DNA from: Segetibacter koreensis DSM 18137
GTDB lineage: Bacteria; Bacteroidota; Bacteroidia; Chitinophagales; Chitinophagaceae
Assembly: GCF_000374045.1 (NCBI RefSeq)
Contig: NZ_KB893329.1
Location: forward strand, 1-64,000
DNA length: 64,000 nucleotides
Reading direction: 5' to 3'
Position numbers and translations under genes: made by a program. The notes beneath the pieces were generated by a model, which saw only the letters and a list, made by a program, of their open reading frames with translations, was not told the DNA's origin and ran no database searches. Shown here piece after piece: positions 7,877 to 15,029 of this stretch; within the stretch, counting starts at the first letter, position 1, and every line of letters starts with the position of its first letter.

Positions 7877-8185
7877 TTAACGGACTGCATCCTCGTTAAA
7901 AATCTTAGAACTATTCACTCCATGTTTACGAAGATTTGCTTTAAGATCCATCCATAACTGGATATTATAATCTGCAACCTCCACGATTTCTTCCGCGGTT
8001 AGTTGATAAGGGTTAGCAACACCCGTAGCTGGTTTTGGAGTTGATTGTTCATTAGCGCAGGAAAATATATTGGGAGCATATCCTTCCCCTATCTCTAATG
8101 ATTTTCCAATGGCTATACTAGTGCCAAATAATTTTATTTGCTTGCCTGTGCTTAATAGCAATGTCCTTCTTTTAAAGTCTGCCAT
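7877..8185 (-). CDS. Conserved accessory protein of unknown function
   Basis: The 102-residue protein starts MADFKRRTLLLSTGKQIKLF and contains GKSLEIGEGYAPNIF and the well-formed helix LTAEEIVEVADYNIQLWMDL, then LKANLRKHGVNSSKIF. The ATG at 8185 is preferred over an upstream TTG at 8287 because the upstream residues are low quality and overlap the excisionase stop. I recall similar proteins in Bacteroidota accessory regions but know of no assigned function. It has no membrane segment or signal peptide. It lies about 100 bases downstream of the excisionase-like gene on the same strand, so it probably belongs to the same mobile module. Confidence 0.7.
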   Translation of the reverse strand: MADFKRRTLLLSTGKQIKLFGTSIAIGKSLEIGEGYAPNIFSCANEQSTPKPATGVANPYQLTAEEIVEVADYNIQLWMDLKANLRKHGVNSSKIFNEDAVR

Positions 8186-8283
8186 AGTGAGTAGTTTAAT
8201 GAGTTGATTAAAGTGCGGGTGAAAGGAAAAAAAACCTTTTATCGTCCCTCTTTTTCTGGCGATAACAACTGCTGAATATCCTG

Positions 8284-8574
8284 TCAAAAGAAATAAACCC
8301 TGGACCGGATTTTATAAGGCTTCAACTTCCCATGTTTGATCCACTTATAAATAGTAGGTTTTGAAACATGAAATAGGGAACAGACTTCAGCAATTTTATA
8401 AAGAGGTTTGTAAGTCATTCCTGCAGTTTCAAAGGCAGAATTATCTGGCTTTTGTTTCTCAATATGGCTTACTTCTTCTCTTATTAATTGCCGCATCAAT
8501 TCCCAGAACTGATCTGGTTCGAAAGGGAATAACATCGGTGTTACAACCTTTTCAGCACTCCCATTTTCCTTCAT
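8284..8574 (-). CDS. Excisionase-like helix-turn-helix DNA-binding protein
   Basis: The 96-residue protein has a helical N-terminus (FEPDQFWELMRQLIREEVSH) and a C-terminal MerR/excisionase-type winged helix (residues about 57-96: LYKIAEVCSLFHVSKPTIYK, then WIKHGKLKPYKIRSRVYF). This is the helix-turn-helix protein that Bacteroidota integrative elements carry for excision control or for regulating mobilization genes. The ATG at 8574 is used; a GTG lies one codon upstream. Its likely partner is the tyrosine recombinase 12 kb to the right, though the two are not adjacent, so the pairing is inferred. Confidence 0.85.
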   Translation of the reverse strand: MKENGSAEKVVTPMLFPFEPDQFWELMRQLIREEVSHIEKQKPDNSAFETAGMTYKPLYKIAEVCSLFHVSKPTIYKWIKHGKLKPYKIRSRVYFF

Positions 8575-8929
8575 CACGTATCTTAATTTAATAAGATAAA
8601 ACTACATAGCTGCTTTGAAATTATCCTGTTCAAAATTTAGTCAGGTCATTGTTTTGAAGGAACTTAAATCCTGTAGGTAATCCAAACTAGCCGATGTTAA
8701 TTTTAATAACTGCTCAGAAAATATAGGGTGATAATCTTTCATAATTGTTCGTCCTTAAGCTATTTTCGGAGGTCTTCTACTGACGGTGTTTTCCTTTTCG
8801 ATCATCGAATAAAAGTTATTTGACTTGATTGTTTGATCCGCAGTCAGCATCTTCAACTGCCTTTTGTAATGCGACATTCGGCATTATTTTTCCGACAGTT
8901 TTCATTATCTTTAAATTGAAATTGCTATT
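8575..8929. other. Gene-poor stretch with short minus-strand coding-like scraps
   Basis: Two very short minus-strand frames look coding-like but lack supporting context: one reading MKDYHPIFSEQLLKLTSASL and on to KTMT, and one ending KRKTPSVEDLRK. Both lie between about 8640 and 8830. They may be the ends of small degraded genes. No RNA gene, repeat array or clear promoter was found. Confidence 0.3.
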
Positions 8930-9200
8930 ATGTGTGAAGTGGTAAAGACAAGAGCACAAATGAGAGTTAGCGTGAAAGGAGCTAGCAAAAGAGCTGGTGT
9001 AAAAAAGCCTACTACTACAGTCAAATCTAAAAAACCTGTTGACGGTGAGAATATTGGTGACAACAGACCCACCCACATTTTCATATCCTACAATTCGGAT
9101 GATGACAAAATATACTTGCTATTATAGAATTGGTAAGAAGAGGGATTTCTATGAAGCAGTTTAAGAGGATTTTTGCTGTCGGCTTTTTTCTAAATGTTTG
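8930..9200 (+). pseudogene. Possible remnant of a TIR-domain gene
   Basis: The plus-strand frame from 8930 gives a basic, lysine/threonine-rich lead followed by RPTHIFISYNSDDDK, which closely resembles the first conserved box of TIR domains (FISY-x-x-x-D). It stops at 9127. A second frame covering the following bases reads NILAIIELVRRGISMKQFKR, which resembles the next helix and strand of a TIR fold (L-x-x-RGI-S). A single frameshift near 9105 would join them. The rest of the domain is missing. The match rests on two short motifs, so this is tentative. Confidence 0.3.
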
Positions 9201-9251
9201 AGATGACTACTCTCGAACATTTCCTTTGCAGTTTCCGGGTAAGGAAGAAAA

Positions 9252-9561
9252 TTATTGTGGAAAACGGGGAAATAGTTGTGCTGTGTGGATTGCGGCGAAA
9301 GTGAGCATAACGAAAAACGTCACAACCCCTCCAACAAAAACAACGGGTAAAAATAACATATTGAAATAAGTAGGCGTTAAAAACAGGATGAGAGAAGCCA
9401 GAGCAAAAAGGAGAGCAAAGTGTAGTAATACCTCCTTCATCCAATAGGCCGCGATTACTTTCTGTTTCGTCGCATTCGTACTCCATCCGGAAAGCTCTTG
9501 CTCATAATATTGGTGGGTACTTGAAAATTGTACATCAATATAATTAGCCTTAATGGCATAT
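9252..9561 (-). pseudogene. 5'-truncated membrane protein fragment
   Basis: The open frame runs from a stop at 9564-9562 to a stop at 9252 and encodes about 100 residues of good coding quality. A soluble lead (NYIDVQFSSTHQYYEQELSG, then ATKQKVIAAYWMKEV) is followed by two hydrophobic helices (LLHFALLFALASLILFLTP and MLFLPVVFVGGVVTFFVMLT). No ATG precedes the soluble part; the only ATG (9440) sits at the first helix. It is therefore either a 62-residue membrane protein or, more likely, the C-terminal end of a gene that lost its start. The family is not recognised. Confidence 0.4.
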
Positions 9562-9694
9562 CAAATGTCATAAAAGAGACTATTCGGCTCACTAAATCTT
9601 TCATCACTTATCCTTTATCGAAAGTTGTAAATTTTCCATACAAAACGAGGCAAGCGAGAAATTAAGCGGCTCTTTTTTTGAGCACTTGACTTAT

Positions 9695-9811
9695 TCAGTC
9701 ATTTTCGAGCTTTCTTTCCAGATATTCTATTGATGGCAAGTCCCCTTTTAGGTTATTAGCTATAGCTCTTGACGAATTGCTTTTGATTGGCAAATAATCT
9801 TGCTTACTCAA
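9695..9811 (-). CDS. Doubtful 38-residue ORF downstream of the SUMF1 gene
   Basis: A minus-strand frame opened by TTG reads LSKQDYLPIKSNSSRAIANN, then LKGDLPSIEYLERKLEND. The composition is coding-like, and it begins 10 bases after the stop of the SUMF1-fold gene, so it could be translated from the same mRNA. The absence of an ATG and the short length keep confidence low. It may be a fragment related to the scrap ending TPSVEDLRK near 8780. Confidence 0.2.
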   Translation of the reverse strand: MSKQDYLPIKSNSSRAIANNLKGDLPSIEYLERKLEND

Positions 9812-9821
9812 CCCATGTAAA

Positions 9822-10781
9822 TTAATAATCCCCTATTGGTTTTCGATTATAATATAAATCAATTTCCTTTTTCTCGGGTGGAACAACTGGTCTAACGATC
9901 CGCACACCAATAAAGGGAGCATCGGGAAACCACCAGTTGCTTTTAGGAATTTGAGGATCCATCACTTTCCAGGCGGGGTCAGACCCACTCCTAGTACCCG
10001 ATGTCAGCTCTGTTGCAGGATCTTTAAATGAACCGCCGCGAACAGAAATAGGATATAACTTTTCAGGCAGGGCAACAGGGTTGTCAGCTATTTTACCTTT
10101 AAACCGAGCATAAAAGTCAGGAATGTATTGATCGTAAGTCCATTCAGCAGCATTTCCGTACATATCGTAAATCCCCCAGCCATTTGCCTCTTTAGTTCCA
10201 ATTGGATGAGTTTTGCCGTCGCTATTTTTGCTATACCAAGCATATTTTTCTAAATCTGGGGCAGCATCACCGAAGAAGTAAGAGCTTTTTGTTCCTGCCC
10301 TGCAAGCGTATTCCCATTCAGCTTCTGTCGGTAATCTATAAAAAACCCCTGTTCTCAGGTATAACCATTTACAAAATTGAATAGCATTATACTGTGTCAT
10401 TCCAACTGCCGGAAAACCGGTTTTCCCCATTCCAAATGTCATATCAAGATAGGGAGGAGAAGGCCGCGTGACTGCATCTGCTTTCCCGTCGCTTTTGCCT
10501 TGTTTAGTTACGTCTCCCGACTCATAAACAAAAAGTTCATATACGTCCCACGGTATTTCATATTTCCCAATCCAGAATGCATCTACTTTAACTTGTATAG
10601 GCGGCCCATTTTTAACATCGCCCATTTTAAATATCCCTCCCTGCAGAGCAATCATGTCTATTCCTTTGCTGACATTACGCAGCTCCTGAGTATAAGACTT
10701 TACATTAGCTTGTTGGGAATAAATAAAGAAAGGTGCTATTATTAATACAACGAAGACGCTTACTATTTTCATTTTCATCAT
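9822..10781 (-). CDS. Secreted SUMF1/FGE-fold protein without the catalytic cysteines
   Basis: The 319-residue protein has a signal peptide (MKMKIVSVFVVLIIAPFFIY, cleaved near SQQ) and a formylglycine-generating-enzyme (SUMF1) fold. Visible landmarks are GGIFKMGD, RLPTEAEWEYACRAGT (148-163), GWGIYDMYGNAAEWTYD and SVRGGSFKDPA. In true sulfatase-activating enzymes the active cysteines follow the RGGS motif. Here the region after residue 248 has no cysteine at all, and the only two in the protein are C137 and C160. The protein is thus unlikely to make formylglycine and is probably a structural or sugar-binding variant. It is the last gene of the operon and overlaps the previous stop by one base. 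Confidence 0.85.
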   Translation of the reverse strand: MMKMKIVSVFVVLIIAPFFIYSQQANVKSYTQELRNVSKGIDMIALQGGIFKMGDVKNGPPIQVKVDAFWIGKYEIPWDVYELFVYESGDVTKQGKSDGKADAVTRPSPPYLDMTFGMGKTGFPAVGMTQYNAIQFCKWLYLRTGVFYRLPTEAEWEYACRAGTKSSYFFGDAAPDLEKYAWYSKNSDGKTHPIGTKEANGWGIYDMYGNAAEWTYDQYIPDFYARFKGKIADNPVALPEKLYPISVRGGSFKDPATELTSGTRSGSDPAWKVMDPQIPKSNWWFPDAPFIGVRIVRPVVPPEKKEIDLYYNRKPIGDY

Positions 10782-11383
10782 TACAATTCTTTAATTCGTA
10801 TTTTTTTCCATCGTACTTTAATACCTCCCCCACTATGAATTTGGAGCGCTATAAATCCGTTGCGTGATCCTATCTTTTCATCCTTAAGCTCAACCATTTG
10901 CTTTCCGTTAAGCCAGCTGGTCACTTTGTTACCAATACATTTAATCTTCAGATGATTCCACTTTCCGGGTTTAAGCATCGCCTCATCTTCTGGTTTAGGC
11001 TGTATAAGCCATTGTCTTCCACCTGGCATCGATTCATAAATCCCTCCGGTATGCAGATTTAGTGGAGCCACTTCAACCTGCCAACCATTTATATTTACTC
11101 CCTCGATACTCGAATGAATAAATACACCACTGTTGCCATTAGCCTCCTGCTTAAAATCAAGATCTAACACAAAGTCTTTATATGAATCGTTTGTGCTTAA
11201 ATATCCGTATTTCTTATCGGGTCCGCTTTCGCACACTAATTCTCCTTTATCAACATACCATTTTTCGGTACCATGAATTGTCCAGCCTGACAGGTCTTTT
11301 TTATTAAAAAGGCTTTTTGATTTTTGTGAAGATCCTGCAGCAGACAACAGAACAAATGCCGCTATAACTAATATAATTCTCAT
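10781..11383 (-). CDS. Secreted DUF1080 (3-keto-disaccharide hydrolase-like) protein, second copy
   Basis: The 200-residue protein has a signal peptide ([20 protein letters not shown]) and a concanavalin-like jelly roll of the DUF1080/PF06439 family. Landmarks are [15 protein letters not shown] at the N-terminus, [29 protein letters not shown] and the closing [20 protein letters not shown]. Members characterised in the family cleave 3-keto-glycosides produced by partner oxidoreductases in the periplasm. It starts inside the stop of the preceding DUF1080 gene (ATGA, 4-base overlap), so the pair is translationally coupled. Substrate specificity cannot be read from the sequence. Confidence 0.9.
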   Translation of the reverse strand: MRIILVIAAFVLLSAAGSSQKSKSLFNKKDLSGWTIHGTEKWYVDKGELVCESGPDKKYGYLSTNDSYKDFVLDLDFKQEANGNSGVFIHSSIEGVNINGWQVEVAPLNLHTGGIYESMPGGRQWLIQPKPEDEAMLKPGKWNHLKIKCIGNKVTSWLNGKQMVELKDEKIGSRNGFIALQIHSGGGIKVRWKKIRIKEL

Positions 11384-12093
11384 GGAAGTTCTGTGATTTT
11401 AAGATTACGAAAATGAATTTCTGCACCCTCTGACTCCAGGCACAGATACCCTTTTTTTGCCGTTGACTTGCTTAGGCCATTCACAAATTTGCCGTTCACC
11501 GAAAGTTTGATTACGCCATCCACACACACCACTGTATATTTATTCCACTCACCTTTTCCTTTGCAAAGATTCTCAATAGACTTACTTCTTGTTCCCCTGG
11601 GGTTATCGGGGACTGTTTCTACGCCTCCTACACCAAAAAGTTCACCGTGGACATATGCTATTGGCGGTTTTACTCCATCCCGAATGTTTTGATTAACCCA
11701 GTCCAGTTCAAGCATTTGTACTTCTACTCCTCCTGGTAAACGTGACTTCTCATTTGGGTTTGCGTCGCTCCATACAAAAACTCCAGAATTCCCGCCGGCT
11801 TCCATGTGCATCCATTCGATCTCCAGGATAAAATTCTCATATTGCTTTTCAGATCGCATCACACCAATAGGATGCCCGGCGCAGATGAGGAGATCCTTAA
11901 CCTTTTTCCATGTATCAGGATCGGTATTCACATTTATCCAATTAACTCCGTTTCGTTTGTTTTTTGTTCCAGGTTTCATTTCGTTCAGCTGTAGTTCAGT
12001 ACCAAAAACAATTGGAGATGACTGCGCGTACAGCAATGAATTAATGGACAAAAGAAGAAATAGGAAAATAACTGTTTTTCTAATTGATAGCAT
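11380..12093 (-). CDS. Secreted DUF1080 (3-keto-disaccharide hydrolase-like) protein, first copy
   Basis: This 237-residue DUF1080/PF06439 protein has a signal peptide ([20 protein letters not shown]). The core motifs are [27 protein letters not shown] and the typical end [20 protein letters not shown]. It differs clearly from the DUF1080 protein that follows, so the two probably act on different linkages or steps rather than being a recent duplication. It begins 21 bases after the Gfo/Idh/MocA stop. The combination of a 3-oxidising dehydrogenase with two DUF1080 lyase/hydrolase candidates is the main argument for a 3-keto-glycoside route here. Confidence 0.88.
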   Translation of the reverse strand: MLSIRKTVIFLFLLLSINSLLYAQSSPIVFGTELQLNEMKPGTKNKRNGVNWINVNTDPDTWKKVKDLLICAGHPIGVMRSEKQYENFILEIEWMHMEAGGNSGVFVWSDANPNEKSRLPGGVEVQMLELDWVNQNIRDGVKPPIAYVHGELFGVGGVETVPDNPRGTRSKSIENLCKGKGEWNKYTVVCVDGVIKLSVNGKFVNGLSKSTAKKGYLCLESEGAEIHFRNLKITELP

Positions 12094-12114
12094 TGTAATT
12101 ATTTAGACATTGTG

Positions 12115-13422
12115 TTAACTCATTTTTGTGATGCCGGGCTTAGCAACCGGAGGAACCTTCCACTTCAAATCCCATGTATAATCCTCGGTTTTCGGACCTA
12201 AAGTTTCATTGGAATTCATAGCCTGATCCCAACTGATGGTTTGTCCGGTATAACCAGCCATTCGGGCCCAAATCGCCAACATAGTACTTTTTGCCATCCA
12301 TTCCCCATCGTTCATCGGCTTTCCATTACGTATAGAGGCAAAAAGTTCATCGTGCTCCGTTTGGTACATATTATTTTTAGGGCCCGAATATTTCCAGGCA
12401 TTTTTACCCGTTATCTCATAATTTCGGCCAATGTTTATCAAAGCATTTCCGTCTGTACCCATTACTTCAACGGTATTACGGTTTGAAGTACCTGCCTGTT
12501 GGCGGGTAGAATGGAATCCTTTAGCACCATTTGCATACTCAAATTCTATTGCAAAATGATCATAAATATTACCGAAAATATCATCTACCCGTACCTGCCG
12601 CCCGCCGGTTCCGGTTGCTTTAACGGGCATCTGATCACCCATAGCCCAGGACATCATATCTAAACTATGCACTGCCTGTTCAACAATAAAATCTCCGGAC
12701 AGCCAGTTGTAATAGTACCAGTTGCGCATCTGATATGTCATTTCAGTCCAATCCGGCTGGCGTGGTTTAGTCCACAACTCACCTCCATACCGGAACGTGG
12801 ATACCGCTCTAATATCTCCAACATCTCCTTTCAATATTTTGCCAAAAATTGCTCTGTTTGATGAATCATACCTAAAGCAAAAACCAGAAACAAGGGATAA
12901 GTTCTTCTCTTTGGCTTTTTTTGCTGCCATTAAAACTTTGCGTACTCCTGGCGCATCGACAGCAACCGGTTTTTCGCAAAAAACATGTTTGCCTGCATTA
13001 ATAGCTGCTGTTAGATGATCGGGTCTGAAGGCCGGTGGAGTAGCTAATAACACAACATCAACCCCAGATGCTATAACTTTCAAATACGCGTCAAAGCCAA
13101 TAAACTTATTTTCCTTATTTACTTTAACCTTATCACCGGCAACCTTAATAATATCCTGATAAGCCTCATTTAACCGGTCTTCAAAAACGTCACCCATAGC
13201 CGTTAATACTACGTCCGGGTCAGCTTGTAAAGCTTGGGCAGCCGCACCCGTTCCTCTTCCGCCGCAACCAATTAAACCTACTTTAAGCACATTTCTTCTT
13301 GTACCACCAGATGGTGCTGCAATACCTGTATTGTAAGTAAGGGTGCTCCCGATTAAAGCAAGACTTGAATTCCTTATAAATGAACGGCGGTTTGGCGCGA
13401 AAATGTTTTTGTTTTTATTCAT
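12115..13422 (-). CDS. Tat-exported Gfo/Idh/MocA family oxidoreductase
   Basis: The 435-residue protein begins with a twin-arginine signal (NRRSFIRNSSLALIGSTL), so it is folded with its NAD(P) cofactor before export to the periplasm. The Rossmann motif is VGLIGCGGRGTGAAA, and the family hallmark EKP is present (HVFCEKPVAVDAPG). A C-terminal alpha/beta domain follows. The ATG at 13422 is chosen: a longer frame reaching 13554 would overlap the SusD coding end and would hide the Tat signal. Family members oxidise or reduce sugar hydroxyls, often at C3. Its place between SusD and the DUF1080 genes supports a role in making a 3-keto-glycoside. Confidence 0.92.
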   Translation of the reverse strand: MNKNKNIFAPNRRSFIRNSSLALIGSTLTYNTGIAAPSGGTRRNVLKVGLIGCGGRGTGAAAQALQADPDVVLTAMGDVFEDRLNEAYQDIIKVAGDKVKVNKENKFIGFDAYLKVIASGVDVVLLATPPAFRPDHLTAAINAGKHVFCEKPVAVDAPGVRKVLMAAKKAKEKNLSLVSGFCFRYDSSNRAIFGKILKGDVGDIRAVSTFRYGGELWTKPRQPDWTEMTYQMRNWYYYNWLSGDFIVEQAVHSLDMMSWAMGDQMPVKATGTGGRQVRVDDIFGNIYDHFAIEFEYANGAKGFHSTRQQAGTSNRNTVEVMGTDGNALINIGRNYEITGKNAWKYSGPKNNMYQTEHDELFASIRNGKPMNDGEWMAKSTMLAIWARMAGYTGQTISWDQAMNSNETLGPKTEDYTWDLKWKVPPVAKPGITKMS

Positions 13423-13445
13423 AATGTTATGTTTTAGTGTCTTAT

Positions 13446-15011
13446 CTACCAACCTGTGTTTTGGGTCATTTTCTTGTTTAAATCTATTTCTCTCTGTGGA
13501 ATTGGCCATAAATAATCTCTTTCCTGAAAACGCCGGTTTATACCAATACTCCATATCTTATTTGCGCCACTTGCTTCGTCCCTGTATTCAAAACCTTGCA
13601 CCAGGCCTGCTTTTTTCTCTCCGGTTTTCCACCTATATAGATCATATAAGCGCAGACCTTCAAATGCTAACTCTACAGCCCGTTCGTTTCTAACCAGTTC
13701 TCTCAATTCAGCCTGCGACTTTCCGCTGGTTATTGGTGGCATACTTACACTTGGCCTTCCACGAACTGCGTTTATCGCATTATAAACAGATTGATCTATC
13801 TCATTTTGTTCAATTTTTGCTTCTGCATACATCAAAAGCACATCTGCATACCGTATCAGGATTAAATCTATTGCCCCCTCATCAGGATTGTTTTTATCAT
13901 TGTCATAGTCAATATACTTTCGCAAATTCCAACCATGTGATGAAGTATTATCCTGTGTGTTCACTTTATCAATCGACGTATTGCTGCCAGAGGGATAAGA
14001 GTTATACATCACCGGGGCTCCATTCTCTGTTCGTATAATCGAACCGGGATAGTAACAGGTAAAACCCCAACGGGGATCCAGATTTTTGTATGGGTCTTGT
14101 GCGTCTTTGAAGCCCTTATATTCATACTTCTCAAAAAGATTGCGTATAGGTTCTACAACAGAAGACCCGCCAATGGAATAAGGCCCCCAATCAAAAGCAG
14201 TATGTGTTAAACCGCCTTTGGCAAATTGCTTCGACATGATGATTTCGTTTGAATTTTCCCCGGCATACATAAACAATTCGCCGTAGTTGGGGTGAAGGGA
14301 ATAAATACCTAAATCTATTACCGCTTTTGCCGCTGCTGAAGCTTGTGACCATAACCCGTTGCGCAGGCAAACGCGCGCTTTTAAAGCCAGTGCAGCACCT
14401 TTTGTTGCACGTCCTATATCTGTACTGCCATATGCTAATGGCAAAGCATCCGTGCTTATGATTTCATCCAACTCAGCATTGATAAAGTCAACTATAACTG
14501 ATTTTTTTTCTTTTGCAACCTGCTCCGTAATTTCAAGTGGCTTAACCAATAATGGAACATCTCCCCATAAACTCGTTAAGTTGGTATAGAAATAGGCGCG
14601 AAGAAACCTTGCTTCGCCCTTCACTCTTTTTATTAATTCCGGATCTGCATCGGAAATTTTATCAACATTGTTAATAACGTCATTTGCCTTACGTATGCCC
14701 CGAAAATATCCTGACCAGGTATCGCTTATTTCGGCATTGAGAGGATCGTGAATACCCATCCCTAATTTGTACAAATCTGTCCAACTATGTCTGACATATC
14801 CTAAATCTGAGACACCATCAAGATTTATGACCATATTGACATCATCCAATTCGTTGTAAATCGCATTCACCCCTAGAATAGCGTCTTTTTCCTGCTTCCA
14901 AAATATTTTTTCAGATATCGCTCCGGGCGGAAGAAGATCGAGAGATTTTTCACATCCGCCTAAAAAAGCAGTGCAAAACATAAAAAATATATAAACAATT
15001 TTGCTCTTCAT
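13446..15011 (-). CDS. SusD/RagB-family outer-membrane nutrient-binding lipoprotein
   Basis: The 521-residue protein has a lipoprotein signal with the acylated cysteine at residue 20 (TAFLGGCEKSLDLLPPG). The SusD pattern is visible throughout: an N-terminal TPR-like region (EARFLRAYFYTNLTSLWGDV), ALKARVCLRNGLW, and the C-terminal RYADVLLMYAEAKIEQNE, followed by RNERAVELAFEGLRLYDLYR and QNTGW at the end. It forms the lid of the SusC transporter and binds the glycan at the cell surface. It starts 18 bases after the SusC stop. The ligand cannot be deduced, since no glycoside hydrolase of a known family is in the operon. Confidence 0.97.
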   Translation of the reverse strand: MKSKIVYIFFMFCTAFLGGCEKSLDLLPPGAISEKIFWKQEKDAILGVNAIYNELDDVNMVINLDGVSDLGYVRHSWTDLYKLGMGIHDPLNAEISDTWSGYFRGIRKANDVINNVDKISDADPELIKRVKGEARFLRAYFYTNLTSLWGDVPLLVKPLEITEQVAKEKKSVIVDFINAELDEIISTDALPLAYGSTDIGRATKGAALALKARVCLRNGLWSQASAAAKAVIDLGIYSLHPNYGELFMYAGENSNEIIMSKQFAKGGLTHTAFDWGPYSIGGSSVVEPIRNLFEKYEYKGFKDAQDPYKNLDPRWGFTCYYPGSIIRTENGAPVMYNSYPSGSNTSIDKVNTQDNTSSHGWNLRKYIDYDNDKNNPDEGAIDLILIRYADVLLMYAEAKIEQNEIDQSVYNAINAVRGRPSVSMPPITSGKSQAELRELVRNERAVELAFEGLRLYDLYRWKTGEKKAGLVQGFEYRDEASGANKIWSIGINRRFQERDYLWPIPQREIDLNKKMTQNTGW

Positions 15012-15029
15012 TTTATTATTTTTAATACT

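Noticed and set aside
8186-8287. Upstream extension of the 102-residue accessory protein
   Set aside because: It opens with TTG, overlaps the excisionase stop and adds residues of poor coding quality.
8515-8525. ggttcgaaa word as the distal copy of the tRNA-Cys attachment site
   Set aside because: Only 8 bases match the T-arm and it lies inside the coding region of the excisionase-like gene.
13423-13554. Longer N-terminus for the Gfo/Idh/MocA gene
   Set aside because: It overlaps the SusD coding end and places 44 unrelated residues before a clear twin-arginine signal; the ATG at 13422 is far better.
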